From contig JANAVB010010791.1 in the NCBI GenBank assembly GCA_029216955.1, positions 6,998,629-7,062,628 of the forward strand: 64,000 nucleotides of DNA, given 5' to 3'. Position 1 is the first letter of the stretch. The number at the start of each line of letters is the position of its first letter. Positions 25,360 through 35,888 of this stretch are shown piece after piece. Origin of the DNA: Iris pallida. Lineage: Eukaryota; Streptophyta; Magnoliopsida; Asparagales; Iridaceae. The notes below the pieces were generated by a model that was not told the origin of the DNA, did not search any database, and was given only the letters and a program-made list of their open reading frames with translations. A program made the translations under genes and the position numbers.

Positions 25360-26265
25360 GGTTGCAACTGATGCTAAGCGCTTATACCAATGAGCTTTAC
25401 ATTTGACAACATGGCAAGTTAATTCTACATGGACATTGCAATATCCTTAGATCTCATAGACTCCTTAGAAGAGAAAAGTACACCAGAGCCTGACGTTTGG
25501 CAGCTCCGAGAGAAACTGTCAGTGGGTATGCTTGAAGGAGTTAACAGTAAATCTTGGGTTATACTGGACAGCTTATCCAAAGGATAATGCATTGAAGCAA
25601 CATGCTCTTATTAGGTGACTGCAGCTCGATGCATCTCTTTCTGTAGCATGGGTGTATCTTGGAAAGCATTATAGAAAATTAGGCGAGAAACATTTGATAG
25701 TGCAAGCATTTGATCGTGCTAGAAGCATAGATCCCTAGCTTGCATTACCTTGGGGTGGCATGGCAATTGATTCATGTGAAGGGGTTTGAGTGAGGCTTAC
25801 AAAAGCTGCCCAAGAGTTGTTCAGACTCTTCTCCTTGCAAAATTTCAAGTTGGACTTGGGAAGCTGGTTGTTCTTTCTGGTCACCTACTATCTCCACACG
25901 TGTTTGGAGCCATAAGGCAGGCTGTTTTGCATGCACCTCACAATGCGGAATCACATAATTTGAATGGTCTGGTCTGTGAAGTATGATCTGATTATCAATC
26001 TGTTATAGCTGCTTATCGACAGTCACGATGTGCTCTAAATATTGCTCATGATTCCATTGAGACCACTATATCTTATTATGTTGCTGTTTCAATCAATCTG
26101 GCCAGAGCCCTCTGTCTGGCAGGCTACTATCCAGATGCTGCTAGCGGATGTGAGAATTTGAAGAATGATGGTTTTCTCGATGCCAGTACCTTGCAAATAT
26201 ATGTTGTCACGTTATGGAAACTTGGTAAAAATGAAAGGCTCCTGTCGATTTACTGGTTCAGTCGA
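25360..26265 (+). pseudogene. SKI3-like (TPR, Ski complex) gene fragment
   Basis: Reads as the middle of plant SKI3, the tetratricopeptide subunit of the Ski complex, which feeds RNA to the cytoplasmic exosome. Visible blocks, with frame changes between them, are LVATDAKRLYQ, DSLEEKSTPEPDVWQLREK, DNALKQHALIR, LQLDASLSVAWVYLGK, KLGEKHLIVQAFDRARSI, GKLVVLSGHLLSPHVFGAI, APHNAESHNLNGLVCEV and LARALCLAGYYPDAAS. In-frame stops occur after DNALKQHALIR, RSIDP and VCEV, and further frame changes are present, so it encodes nothing intact. I see no clear introns in the stretch. Identification is from memory of the family. Confidence 0.7.
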
Positions 26266-26329
26266 AGGATAGTAGTCCTACTAAAGTTTCATGGGAGCCT
26301 TGTGAAAAAATAATCAAGAATTTTCCTAA

Positions 26330-26990
26330 CTTTGACCTTGAGACAAGGTCAAAATAAGGGGAGGGTATTAATGCAGGCCCTCTAGTATCAGACATTAGCC
26401 CAAGCTCACAAGAGACAATTAGCCAACTCACAAACTCAAGGAAAGCTTCGGTTGATGAGTATCAGTCATTAGCCAGAGTATCAGACTTCACTGATGGTCA
26501 TTGATGAGTATTGGACTCATCAGGCATTAGCCAAGCTCACAAACTCAATTCAGTCATTCTGGGAACTCACCCTTAGAGTATCAGAGTGTCAAAGAATCAG
26601 TTCAGTCACTCTCAGTCATTCTGCAGCTCGAGGAGTTACCAAGAGAACAAAAGAGTTACCAGACTAAGTGGAAAAAGGCCGTCAAGCTCAGTGACAGTTA
26701 GTCATTGCTGTTAGTAGTTAGTTATAAGTTAGTTAGACATTTAAGCCCTGGCTATAAATAAGTTGGCCAGTGAGAAGAGAGGCGTGATGTTGTAATCTTG
26801 TTTTTTTTTTCTACATTTTACTTCCTTTGTAAACATTCCTTTCCTTTGTAAACATTCTTTCAATTCTTGAATCTGTGAATAAACCCTAGTTCAATTCTTC
26901 TCCCAATTTGTGCTGTCAATTTGTGTTTTCATGGCCAATTATGTTTGATCCCCTCCTAATCTCAACCAATTGGGAAGGGGTTCTGTCAAT
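26330..26990 (+). mobile_element. Possible LTR-like remnant
   Basis: GACAAGGTCAAAATAAGGGG followed by AGGGTATTAATGCAGG resembles a polypurine tract and LTR start. Further on are CTATAAATAAG at about 26752, a T-run and repeated CTTTGTAAACATTC words, as in an LTR R/U5. Several CAGTCATT/TATCAGA words repeat at 26380-26620. No second LTR or target duplication was found, so it may be a fragment or not an LTR. Confidence 0.3.
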
Positions 26991-27386
26991 GTGTCTTAGT
27001 TTCAGAAAATGAAAACACATCTTGTGTGACATATCCGTACTACAAAGCTTAAGTTAAGGATGACCTTCTCCAATCATACTACGAACATTATGACTAAATA
27101 TGAGCAGCCTAATGATACACGAATCATATTCTATAGAGCATAAATATGATATAGAGATACCATTCAAATAAAGATCTAATATGCAATGATACTTTCATGT
27201 ATCCAAAAGAAATAACTGTAGGATGACATTAGCATATCCATAGTACCTTTAGTGTCCCATTTGGGATTTCTCCTGCCGTAACCATCCTGAGACTGTTAAA
27301 GAACGTGATATAAACAAGGTATCCATTCATTCAAACCAAAACAAACAAACAAACAAACAAACAAAAAGAGCAAATTCAAAGTACCA

Positions 27387-27449
27387 TCGCATTGTTGAGC
27401 TTCGCCAGGAGCTCCTTATCAACATCTATCTTCGTCTCAGCCAGCTCCC

Positions 27450-27526
<77 letters not shown>

Positions 27527-27582
27527 AAAAAAAAATATATATCCAAAAAAAAAATATATATATCCAAAAAAAAAAAAAATAT

Positions 27583-27668
<86 letters not shown>

Positions 27669-27939
27669 CCAAGAATTTCATTTCTGCGAGCTAAGAATAA
27701 ATTCAAGAAATTAAAATACTACAGAGAATTGAGTTGAAATTGATAGGAAGTACGATTTGGGAACGGTGGGCTTGGGTTGCTGTTTCCGGGCGGGGATCTT
27801 CGGCATGAATCTAGGCTGAAAAAACTCAAAAAAAAAATTCATGAGCATATGGTACATACATGTGTTGAAATATTCATCAAAGAAAATTGAGAACCTTTCT
27901 CGGAGGAGCACTCGAAGAATTGCCATCTTCACTCTTCAT
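27387..27939 (-). pseudogene. RPC4-like exons (RNA polymerase III subunit), captured fragment
   Basis: Three minus-strand exon-like pieces with splice signals. 27939-27895 starts ATG and reads MKSEDGNSSSAPPRK before a GT. 27815-27754 follows TTTTCAG and reads PRFMPKIPARKQQPKPTVPK. 27451-27387 follows TAG and reads [20 protein letters not shown]. The phases join cleanly. The basic, proline-rich APPRK...PKIPARK...PKPTVPK pattern near the N-terminus resembles plant RPC4/RPC53, from memory only. The intron before the third piece has been filled by long AT microsatellites. The rest of the gene is absent. Confidence 0.45.
27453..27662. repeat. Two (AT)n tracts around CC-A(n) spacers
   Basis: AT runs at 27453-27524 and about 27588-27662. 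Between them ATATCC followed by 9-13 A recurs three times. They sit inside an intron of the captured RPC4-like piece. Another (AT)n lies at 27979-28017. Confidence 0.95.
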
Positions 27940-27975
27940 TTTTGGCCCTTTCGATCAAGAACTGGATCTTTATCT

Positions 27976-27978
<3 letters not shown>

Positions 27979-28017
<39 letters not shown>
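27979..28017. repeat. (AT)n microsatellite
   Basis: Perfect AT run just upstream (minus strand) of the RPC4-like start codon. Confidence 0.95.
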
Positions 28018-28020
<3 letters not shown>

Positions 28021-28536
28021 GCAGTAATAAAAAAGGGGTTTTTTTTTTGTTTACAACTTAAGGGTCTGCTTGGGTTGAGGGTTAAGAGAGTTAAGTGAGG
28101 GGAAATAAAACCATACTTGGTTTGAGGGTCTGTTATTGAATCTATTTGCAAATTACATATATATGCAATTTTCCTAAGGTTAAACATTTCAAGCTCAAAA
28201 TTGGGCCAAATGGTTAGAGTTTCACAAGTTCGAGCTCGATCTCAATTAATATAACGTTAAAAAAAACTCAAACTTTTGCCATTAAAATCACGCCTTGATG
28301 TGCTCAGAATCAAATTGGAACTATCACAATTCCTCCCAAGTTCATTAAAATATATCCATTTTTGACGATTCTATTTGACAACTTAAGCCTAGGATTTAGT
28401 GAGAAATCCATAAAAACATAGAAACTCGTAAAAATTACTACGAGCAGTGAATCCTGTTCTTGCGTCGATCGAACCTAGAAATAAAAATTCAAGAAAAACT
28501 CCATAAAAATTGTAGGAAACTGCTCAAAATTCATAC

Positions 28537-28684
28537 CAGGTGCAACAAGTCTTGCTCTGTGATCTCGGCTTCCTTCACTTTTTGAGCGACAACCTAAGAT
28601 CAAGAGAGAAAGAGTTAGAGAGTTAGAGAGAAAGAAAGTTCTCGAGAGAAAGCCTCTCACCATCTTGGCACCATCGATTCCCAT
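28537..28684 (-). pseudogene. ASY1/PAIR2-like first exons (meiotic HORMA protein), captured fragment
   Basis: Minus-strand exon 1 (28684-28661) reads MGIDGAKM before GTGAG. Exon 2 (28593-28537) follows a CTTAG acceptor and reads VVAQKVKEAEITEQD, then LLHL and GTATGA. VVAQKVKEAEITEQD is, from memory, the near-invariant N-terminus of plant ASY1, the chromosome-axis HORMA protein needed for synapsis. After EQD the reading departs from the family. A second EQDSLL-like reading, closer to the family, lies at about 28463-28443 after a TTTCTAG acceptor. The HORMA domain itself is absent. Confidence 0.6.
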
Positions 28685-28760
28685 TGTGTTGTAGGGGTTT
28701 TAATGATGGAGGGTTTCTAAGGTTAGGGTTTTGGGCGGGTTAGGGTTAGGAAGGGATTTG
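28685..28760 (-). promoter_or_regulatory. Telo-box-rich upstream sequence of the ASY1-like exon
   Basis: On the minus strand the ~70 bp before the ATG contain three or four AACCCTAA-type telo-boxes, common in plant promoters and 5' UTRs of growth and translation genes. The sequence further upstream (28761-28970) is CT-rich. Promoter activity is an inference. Confidence 0.45.
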
Positions 28761-30210
28761 GGGTTTTTGGGAGATGTGGAGGAGAGAGCCTGTAGATGAT
28801 GATGAAGAGAGAGAGCGGGACATTTGTGGGTTTTGGAAGATGTGGATGAGGAGAGAGCAGGAATTTTGGGGGTTTATGGGAGATAAGGGTTGGAGAGAGA
28901 GAGATGGTGTTTTGATTGAGATCCAAAAATTTTGAAGAGAAGGTATTTTTTATTTGGATCCAAACGTTTCTCAAAAATTTTGGTAATAAGCCACCAAATA
29001 TTGGATTCCCGCCGAGTTATTTGGGACGGTAGTATAATTTATTTGGGACAAAATTTTTTAATAGTCTCAAATAAGGGATCCATTTTTAAATTTGTCCCAA
29101 ATAATAGTATTTTTTTGTTACAGAAAATATAGTCGTCCCCAAAACTAATTGTTTAGGACGTTTTTGACTAGCGTTTCTAATAGTGTCGTCCCAAAAGCCT
29201 ACTTTTTTTGTAGTGAAGTGATATGTAGTTAAGAACAATCCTTCCTACGCATGGGCCCTGGCTGAATAGGATCGGCATAGTCCCTCCTTGGGTACCAGAG
29301 GCCCCATCAGTAAGAGCATGACGTTCCGCAGAATCGTCAGTGGCCGTCAGTAATCATGGGTCATCAACCCCGTATCTCTAGCAGAGAGTCCGGGTCACAA
29401 GGAAAGTGCATCGAAGCTCATACGCTAAGGAATTGTCCTCCCTGTCCAATGCCTACTATGTTGTATCCACAACATAAATAACTATAACCGCTAAGTCAAA
29501 CTAACATGCAACCTCTATTAGCGGTTATTCCTATCGCACGGCTTGTACGTACTGGTGGCCAGCCAATCACGCACTTCTGTGTCCTACATGCGACACACAA
29601 CTTCGTGTTACAACGTGTCAAGGCCAATGAATGCAACACACAAGGTGGTCCCTTAAATCTAGGTTTAATTTGTAAGAAAAATAATACACAGCAGGAAATA
29701 TAAATGAACAATAAGTTCTAACAGTTATGCCATGTATCACAGTTTATTTTGCATAAAGAAAATAAATAATGCATGAAATATGAGCTAAAATAAATAAACA
29801 GCAAATGGCAAGGTATCTTGCCTGGTAGTACGCCTGGTGTGCTGCAATGATCAAGCTGGCACGAACTGCGACTTCGGTGTAACAACTACACAAGGGGACC
29901 TCTGATGGTGGCAGGGATCGTGCCATTGAGTCCGAAAGGGTCAAATTAGTTAGGGTCGATAGGGGAAGGACAGAATTTGGCAAGGGGTTGAGAATAGGAC
30001 TAGTTGCAGAAGAGAAAGATAATCGAAGGAATTTTGAATAATTGATACATATACTATTTAAGAAAAATAATTGTAATACTTGAAATTATATTTTTATTAG
30101 TTAAAATAATTTCTAGGAGAATATTTGAAAAGAACCATAAATTATTTTAGAATAAAATATTAACCTTGTAAAAGTAAATTTTGAGATAGTGAAACTACTT
30201 TTTCATAGGC

Positions 30211-30213
<3 letters not shown>

Positions 30214-30298
<85 letters not shown>

Positions 30299-30343
30299 AT
30301 TTATATATATATATATAAATATATATAATACTAATATATACAT

Positions 30344-30413
<70 letters not shown>

Positions 30414-30441
30414 ATAAAAATATATATATATATATATAAAC
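30214..30441. repeat. Expanded AT-rich microsatellite
   Basis: Mostly (AT)n with interruptions in the right family B LTR. The homologous site at 17421 is much shorter. An imperfect (AAT)n follows at about 30607-30670. Confidence 0.95.
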
Positions 30442-30620
30442 AATAATACTTATGATAAAATAATACTAATATTAATAAGGTATAATAACTAATATACAGT
30501 TGTCGTAAAGTACACATGCTTTCATATAGACATTTGTCCAAAAATACCTATCAATAAAATATATTCAAATATTTAAATTACAGATGTTCACTATGAATTA
30601 CTAAATGTAATAATAATAAT

Positions 30621-30660
<40 letters not shown>

Positions 30661-32521
30661 TAATAATAATACAATACTAATAATAAAGTATAATAAACAG
30701 AATATTAATATTAATAATAATAATAATAATACTTAATAATCCATTTACCATTAAAACTAACATAAAAAAATAAAAAAAAAAAGAAACTGATAATAGCTGG
30801 CCTGTCCTCCTTCTCGTTTCACGAGAAAGGAGCTCAGCCAAAATAAAGAGAGGGGGGTTAGCCATTAGAGAGGGGTGTGAGAACAGAGAAGAGAGGGAAG
30901 GAGAGGAGAGTGGTGAAGTGAGGCGGAGCGACGAGCAGCAGTCGGCCGGAGAGGGGTCGGCCTCCGGCGTGGGCTGCTCCGGAGAGAGCTCGAGAAGGGG
31001 TGAAAGGAGAGGGGTGCGGGCGGAGAGTAAAGGAAGGATCGGCGAAATTTCAAAGGGGTCTCGGCGGTGGGTTTTCCGGCCGGAGCTGCCGGCCGAGAGG
31101 GGCGACGGCGGACGTGCTGCGCTCCGGCACGGGGGCTCAGATGGCCGCGTCGGCAGATGCATGCGGTCCGGCCGGCGGCAGAGGGCCAGGACGGAGGTCG
31201 AGGCTCCGATCATGGGTGCGGCGGCGAGAAGCTGTCTCTGGCACGCGGTGGACGATGGAAACGGCCGGCGGAGGTGAGGGGTGTGTGCGTGTGTTTTTAT
31301 TTTAGGGTTTTATTTTTGGTGGTGGTAGTCATGGGGTTTAGCCGGTGGTAGTAGGTGGTGAGGAGCGGCGGTGGCCGCTGCAGGCGGTGGTAGTTTCGAT
31401 GGATGGACGGAGGTTGGCCGGTTGCTGCGGTCAGAGAGGACATGGGGTCGGGTGGAGATGTAGGTGGGAAGTTGGCCGGAGTTGGCCGGGCTGTCGGCGG
31501 GGCTGTTGGTGTGACGGCGACGACGGGTGGTGGCAGAAGTGGTGATGATGGGTTATGGGGCATGGTAGAGGTGGTGGTCGTGGAGTCGACGGGTGGTGTT
31601 GGGTTTGTCCAGGGAGGAGCCGAAGGGGGCTGCGGCTCGAGGCCATGGAGTGGGACATGGAAAGAGACTAGGGTTTAGAATAGGATTAGGATTTTGGGTT
31701 AGAGGATTGGAATTGTTGTGTTGAAATCGTGTCCGACATGTGGACACGAAGAAGATGAAATGTATATGTAAGTAAAAAATGAAAAGGAAAAAAATAGGGC
31801 ACGGACACGATGCACAAACTTGGGTGGAGAAATATTGGAGGAGTACCTGCCTATTTATAGGATGTGGGAATTCCCATTAAGATAGGGATTAGGATATTTA
31901 AAACCCAAATTAGATATTTCCTAATTTAATTTAAAATTAATCCAAATCCAAATACAAATCAAATTTAAATCTAATTAAATTCTTGGTTTTAAAAATCAAA
32001 TCAATTTCAAATATAAATATTAATTTAATTATTTAAATAGATCCATAAATCAAATCAAAATTTAAATTGCCACAATAACTTCCGAATATATTTTTCAAAT
32101 ACCAATAATAATAATTTCAAAAATAATAAATATTTTTAAATATCTTTTCGAATAATAAAATATTAATATTAATAATTTCAAAAATAAAATAATATATAAA
32201 TTTAATTTAATGTACCTCATATGCATGGAATATAAAATAGTTTTTCTAAACTACCACTATTAAATAAAAAAAAATTGGTCATCTCAATACACAACTTTAA
32301 GCAAATACAAATACGAATAATTATTTATATTATTTGAACGGTAAAAAATAGAAAAATATTTTAAAAAAATATGTACGCTCGCACATATTCGCACTCGACG
32401 AGCAAGAAAAATAAAATTTCGTGTGCGACGTACAATACGACTACGCGACGTATAATACAAAAAATTTAAACCAATACCAAATTTAATAAATTAAAAATAG
32501 TAGAAATTTAGGGGTTTTACA

Positions 32522-32568
32522 CGTAGTTTGTATGTTGGTATTGTTGGGTTGTTCATTCTGGGTGCAGA
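32522..32568. repeat. Family D repeat, unit 0 tail (right piece)
   Basis: CGTAGTTTGTATGTTGGTAT and the following bases match 47051-47097. This links 15399-15687 to the unit beginning at 46060. GCAGA at 32564-32568 is the target duplication of the Sirevirus. Confidence 0.85.
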
Positions 32569-33635
32569 TGTTGGCCCATTGGTCATATGGTCAAACTGAT
32601 TTTAATAATTGATCAAACTCTGTCTCGATATATGGAGCTAGTCAGGATATCTCGGACTCTTGGACATACTCAAGAATGACTATCTACTCAGTTCATGACC
32701 GAAGCGTTGTTTGCCTGTTCGAGTCTGTATTTCTTTGAGCAATGCATTTTTCATTTTATTTGAGTCTAGGAATACTTTGTACACCGAGTCGTACTGGCAA
32801 ATAGGCTATTCCAAAATAATTTCAAAATGTTTTTAAAATGTCCTTAGTTTTAAAAAACATTCGTTTTTTGCAAAAGCTCCAAAAAAGTTTTCAAAATTCC
32901 CCAAAAACTAATTTTAAAAACCCTAACCTAACCCTGACAGAACTCGGCCAAAGTTCGGCCAGAGTTCGGTTTGTGGCCGTTTTGTTTTTGAATTCCTTGG
33001 AACTTGGTCCTCCTGCAGTTGCGGATTTGACCGAGATTTTCTCATCGAGTTCTGTCCGAATTCTGCTCGAATTCTGCCAGAATTCTGTCTTTGGAACTCC
33101 TATAAATAGAGAAGGATTTCGATCATTTTAACTTACCCATTTACTTTCAATCTTCTCTCTAATCAAAGCCTACTGTCTTCCAAAGAGTTTTTTCTAGAGC
33201 TTTAATTTTCAGATCCCAAGCCAGTTACAATCCTCTAGTCGATTTGTCAGTGCGGTTCGATCTAGAAGTTTCAGAGTGATTGTAATCAGAAGGCTTGATA
33301 GAAGAATACCTCTTCACAATTGAAGTTGGACGAGTTCTTCGTATCAAAGCTCGCATTGTAGAAGTTGCAAGGACTTCGTAAGAAAACTTACGGTTTTGCC
33401 AATAGTGAATTCAACTGGTAGCAAGAGTTCTACCGACTGGACTAGTCCTCAACAGAGGGAAACCAGTATACATCGATGTCTTTGCATTTGCTTTCTTATC
33501 TCTGTCTTTACATTATTTAGTTGTGATTATTATTCTGTGATCTTGCTGCTAACATTTTTAATTAGCATTATTCTGCTGCCAACTCTATTCACCCTCCCCC
33601 TCTAGCGTATTCTGCTTTACGATTTCGTTCCTACA
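32569..33635 (+). mobile_element. Sirevirus 5' LTR
   Basis: TGTTGGCCCATTGG to CGTTCCTACA, 1067 bp. It includes GTTCGGCCAGAGTTCGG-type repeats (about 32940-32972), a run of GAATTCTG words (about 33043-33088) and TATAAATAG at 33101. It differs from the 3' copy by scattered substitutions and small indels, so the insertion is not very recent. Confidence 0.95.
33101..33109 (+). promoter_or_regulatory. TATA box of the Sirevirus LTR
   Basis: TATAAATAG, repeated at 41601-41609 in the 3' LTR. It is preceded in both copies by GAATTC-type palindromes. The transcript start is expected about 30 bp downstream. Confidence 0.75.
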
Positions 33636-33637
33636 AT

Positions 33638-33649
33638 TGGTATCAGAGC
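33638..33649 (+). other. Sirevirus primer-binding site (tRNA-Met)
   Basis: TGGTATCAGAGC two bases after the LTR end, complementary to the 3' end of initiator tRNA-Met. Confidence 0.95.
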
Positions 33650-33728
33650 TGGTGTTACAGGTAAAGCAAGGTAACATTACAGTTATTTATTCATTTAATT
33701 AATTATTATATAGATCACAGCACAACAC

Positions 33729-34622
33729 ATGGCAACTGTGAAATTCACAAGTGAAGGCCAGGCCACAAACAGACCTCCACTGTTTGATGGTACGAATTAT
33801 ACCTATTGGAAAACACGGATGAGTTTCTTCTTGAAATCACTTGACTTTGATTTATGGTCTATTGTTATTGATGGCTATCAAAATCTACCTCGTATAAATG
33901 TTGATGGAGTTTTAATTGAAAAACCCCATAACAGATATACAGAGGAAGAAAAAAAAAGGCCAGTCTTGACGCACGTGCTATTAACGCTTTATTTTGTGCT
34001 TTAGACAGAACTGAATTTAACAGGGTGTCTTTCTGCACAACTGCTAATAAAGTGTGGAAGCTTCTTGAAGTCACACATGAAGGCACGACTCAAGTCAAAG
34101 AATCAAAGGTCAGTAGACTTACTCAAGAATATGAGGTGTTCAAGATGAAGCCCAACGAAACAGTTACTCAGATGTTCGAAAGATTCTTGGATATTATAAA
34201 TCCTTTGTCCTCCCTAGGCAAAGATTACAGTAACCATGAAAAGATTCGTAAACTCCTGCGAGCACTTACCAAGAACTGGATTCCAAAGGCTACTGCAATC
34301 ATTTAAGGGAACGACCTCACAACTATGTCCCTCGAAGTACTCATGGGTAAGCTACTCACTCATGAACTGGAGTTACAAGATTTTGAAGAGCCTGCACCAA
34401 AGGAGAAGACGATCGCTTTCAAGGCTCAGCACAGAAAGTTGTTGAAGGTGATTCAGACAGCAGTAAATCTGATGCTGAAGATCAAGCACTCCTAGCAAGG
34501 AAATTTAAAAGATTCATGAGATATGAGAAGAAAGCCAAAAAAACAATATCAACAAGAAATGGTATCAAGATGATGCTGTCTGCTATGGCTGCAAGAAAAA
34601 GGGACATATGAAGAAAGATTGT
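33729..34622 (+). pseudogene. Sirevirus gag, broken
   Basis: Capsid-forming protein. The start ATG at 33729 gives MATVKFTSEGQ, then the copia gag block FDGTNYTYWKTRMSFFL. The frame changes between about 33955 and 34025. The second open part (34025-34306) carries the UBN2-type block VWKLLEVTHEGT and YEVFKMKPNETV and ends in a TAA at 34304. The frame after it is readable to about 34450. A CCHC zinc knuckle, CYGCKKKGHMKKDC, lies at 34581-34622. A lysine-rich coiled-coil-like part follows to about 35400. At least one frame change and one stop break the ORF. Confidence 0.85.
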
Positions 34623-35531
34623 CCTACAAACTCATCATCAAGCAAGAAGAGCAACAAGTATGAGAAAGGGAACCTGAAGAGATCAACATCTCGAAAATAT
34701 ACCAACACCAGCATATGGCATGAAAGTAAAGCCAGCGACTCAGAAGACGAACAATCAGAAGATCGCTGCAAATATATGCTTTATGGCATCCGATCAGGTA
34801 CTCTCTGAACCTGTAGTTGATACATATAATGACTTCACCTTTGAGCAATTAGGAGATGCCTTCAGTGAACTGATAAGTGATTACAGGAAACTGCGTAGGA
34901 AATATCAGACCTCTAAGAAGGTACTCAAAGAGTACAAAGGTGAAATAGGAAGACTTACCGACTAACTAGCTGAGGTTAGAAATAATGTTAGTGAGTCTGG
35001 TGAGCTTTCATCTATTAAGCTCTTATTATACGAGACTTCCAAGTCATCTGAAGAGAAAGACAAGGTTATGGACCAACTGAAAGAAGAACCTTCTAAAGAG
35101 AAGAAAAGTCTTCAATGTGCACAAGTCAGAATGGAAGCACTCACTTCTGACTATACTAAGTTGTATGACACTTCCAAAAGATTGGAAATTAGGTTAGGAA
35201 AACAGCCTGAGACTGCTTCTTCCTACCCTAACACGTGTCACTTACCGAATAATCGAAACATTCCCAAACCAAACACTGTCAGACCTAACCATATCAAACC
35301 TTTACCCCAAAAGGTTAAGCCCAAACAGGATTATAGGTATGCTTTCTTCTATACTAGAAAACCTAAACCTACCAATCATGCACATCACTCAGCTTTCAAC
35401 ACTCAACATGCATAATATCATTATTGTGGCCACACTGGTCATATTTCTCCTGCATGTAGGATCAGAAAGCTTGTTGATTTAAATATTTATGCATGGATAC
35501 CAAAAGCTAACATTTCAGGACCCTACAAGAA

Positions 35532-35888
35532 ATGGGTACCAAAAGTTTCGTCTGCAAACTATTTTGTAGGTGGAACACCTTTCACATGCTAAAAGCAAAC
35601 AGCGGTTGTTCACGGCATATGACCGGTGACGCTATATTATTTGTAACACTGTCGAAGAAGAAGAAGGAAGGTTATGTCTCCTTCGATAACAACTTGAAAG
35701 GGTATATCATTGGTATCGGTGATGTTGGTAAATCTTCCTATCCTGTGATTAAGGATGTCTGTCTGGTTACCGAGTTGAAACATAATCTACTCAGCATAAG
35801 TCATTTAGCTGATCATGGTTATGGCATCAACTTTGGCAAAGACAAATGTACTATAGTTGATAGCTCAACTGGTAGTACTATCTTTTGA
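35532..35888 (+). pseudogene. Sirevirus protease remnant
   Basis: Aspartic protease of the copia polyprotein. The active-site block reads NSGCSRHMTGD. The family has DSGCSRHMTGD, so the catalytic Asp is Asn here (AAC at 35598-35600). The following parts, GKSSYPVIKDVCLV and HNLLSISHLADHGY, are well kept. The frame ends at 35888 and the integrase part overlaps in another frame from 35857. Confidence 0.8.

Larger units (their letters stand above)
21397..29215. mobile_element. CACTA transposon carrying host gene fragments
   Basis: The ends CACTACAAAAAAA and TTTTTTTGTAGTG are inverted repeats and the 3-bp duplication AAG flanks them (21394-21396 and 29216-29218). Removing the element restores the LTR sequence TTCTAAGTGATATG seen at 16441. 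Subterminal GGGACGG/CCGTCC(C/T) words are dense at 21410-21720 and 29015-29200. The 7.8-kb interior shows no transposase. It carries a SKI3-like piece on plus (25360-26265), RPC4-like and ASY1-like exons on minus (27387-28684) and AT microsatellites. I read it as a non-autonomous element that has picked up gene pieces. Confidence 0.9.
15688..32521 (-). mobile_element. Family B gypsy-derived element with target duplication
   Basis: Left LTR 15688-19504, internal region 19505-20630, right LTR 20631-32521 (carrying a CACTA insertion). The termini are TG...CA and the 5-bp duplication CGTAG lies at 15683-15687 and 32522-32526. The flanks rejoin to a sequence matching 47041-47090, which confirms a single insertion. 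The internal region is only 1.1 kb, so it cannot be autonomous. On the minus strand the sequence just before the LTR start reads like the end of a gypsy polyprotein and polypurine tract (19505-19540), which sets the orientation. Confidence 0.88.
20631..32521 (-). mobile_element. Family B LTR, right copy, split by a CACTA element
   Basis: Starts TGTAACGCTCCAGTCCC and ends TTTAGGGGTTTTACA. Removing the CACTA element and one AAG leaves about 4.07 kb, close to the left copy (3.8 kb). Most of the difference is the longer AT and AAT repeats at 30214-30441 and 30607-30670. The GC-rich block lies at about 30870-31680. Confidence 0.85.

Noticed and set aside
27376..27706. ORFs with long YIYIYI repeats (also at 9121, 10407, 30189, 44564)
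   Set aside because: Direct translation of AT microsatellites; only the short RPC4-like part at 27387-27451 has any meaning.
28720..28760. Telomere repeat remnant
   Set aside because: The TTAGGG-like words are few and irregular and sit directly upstream of a start codon, which fits telo-boxes better.
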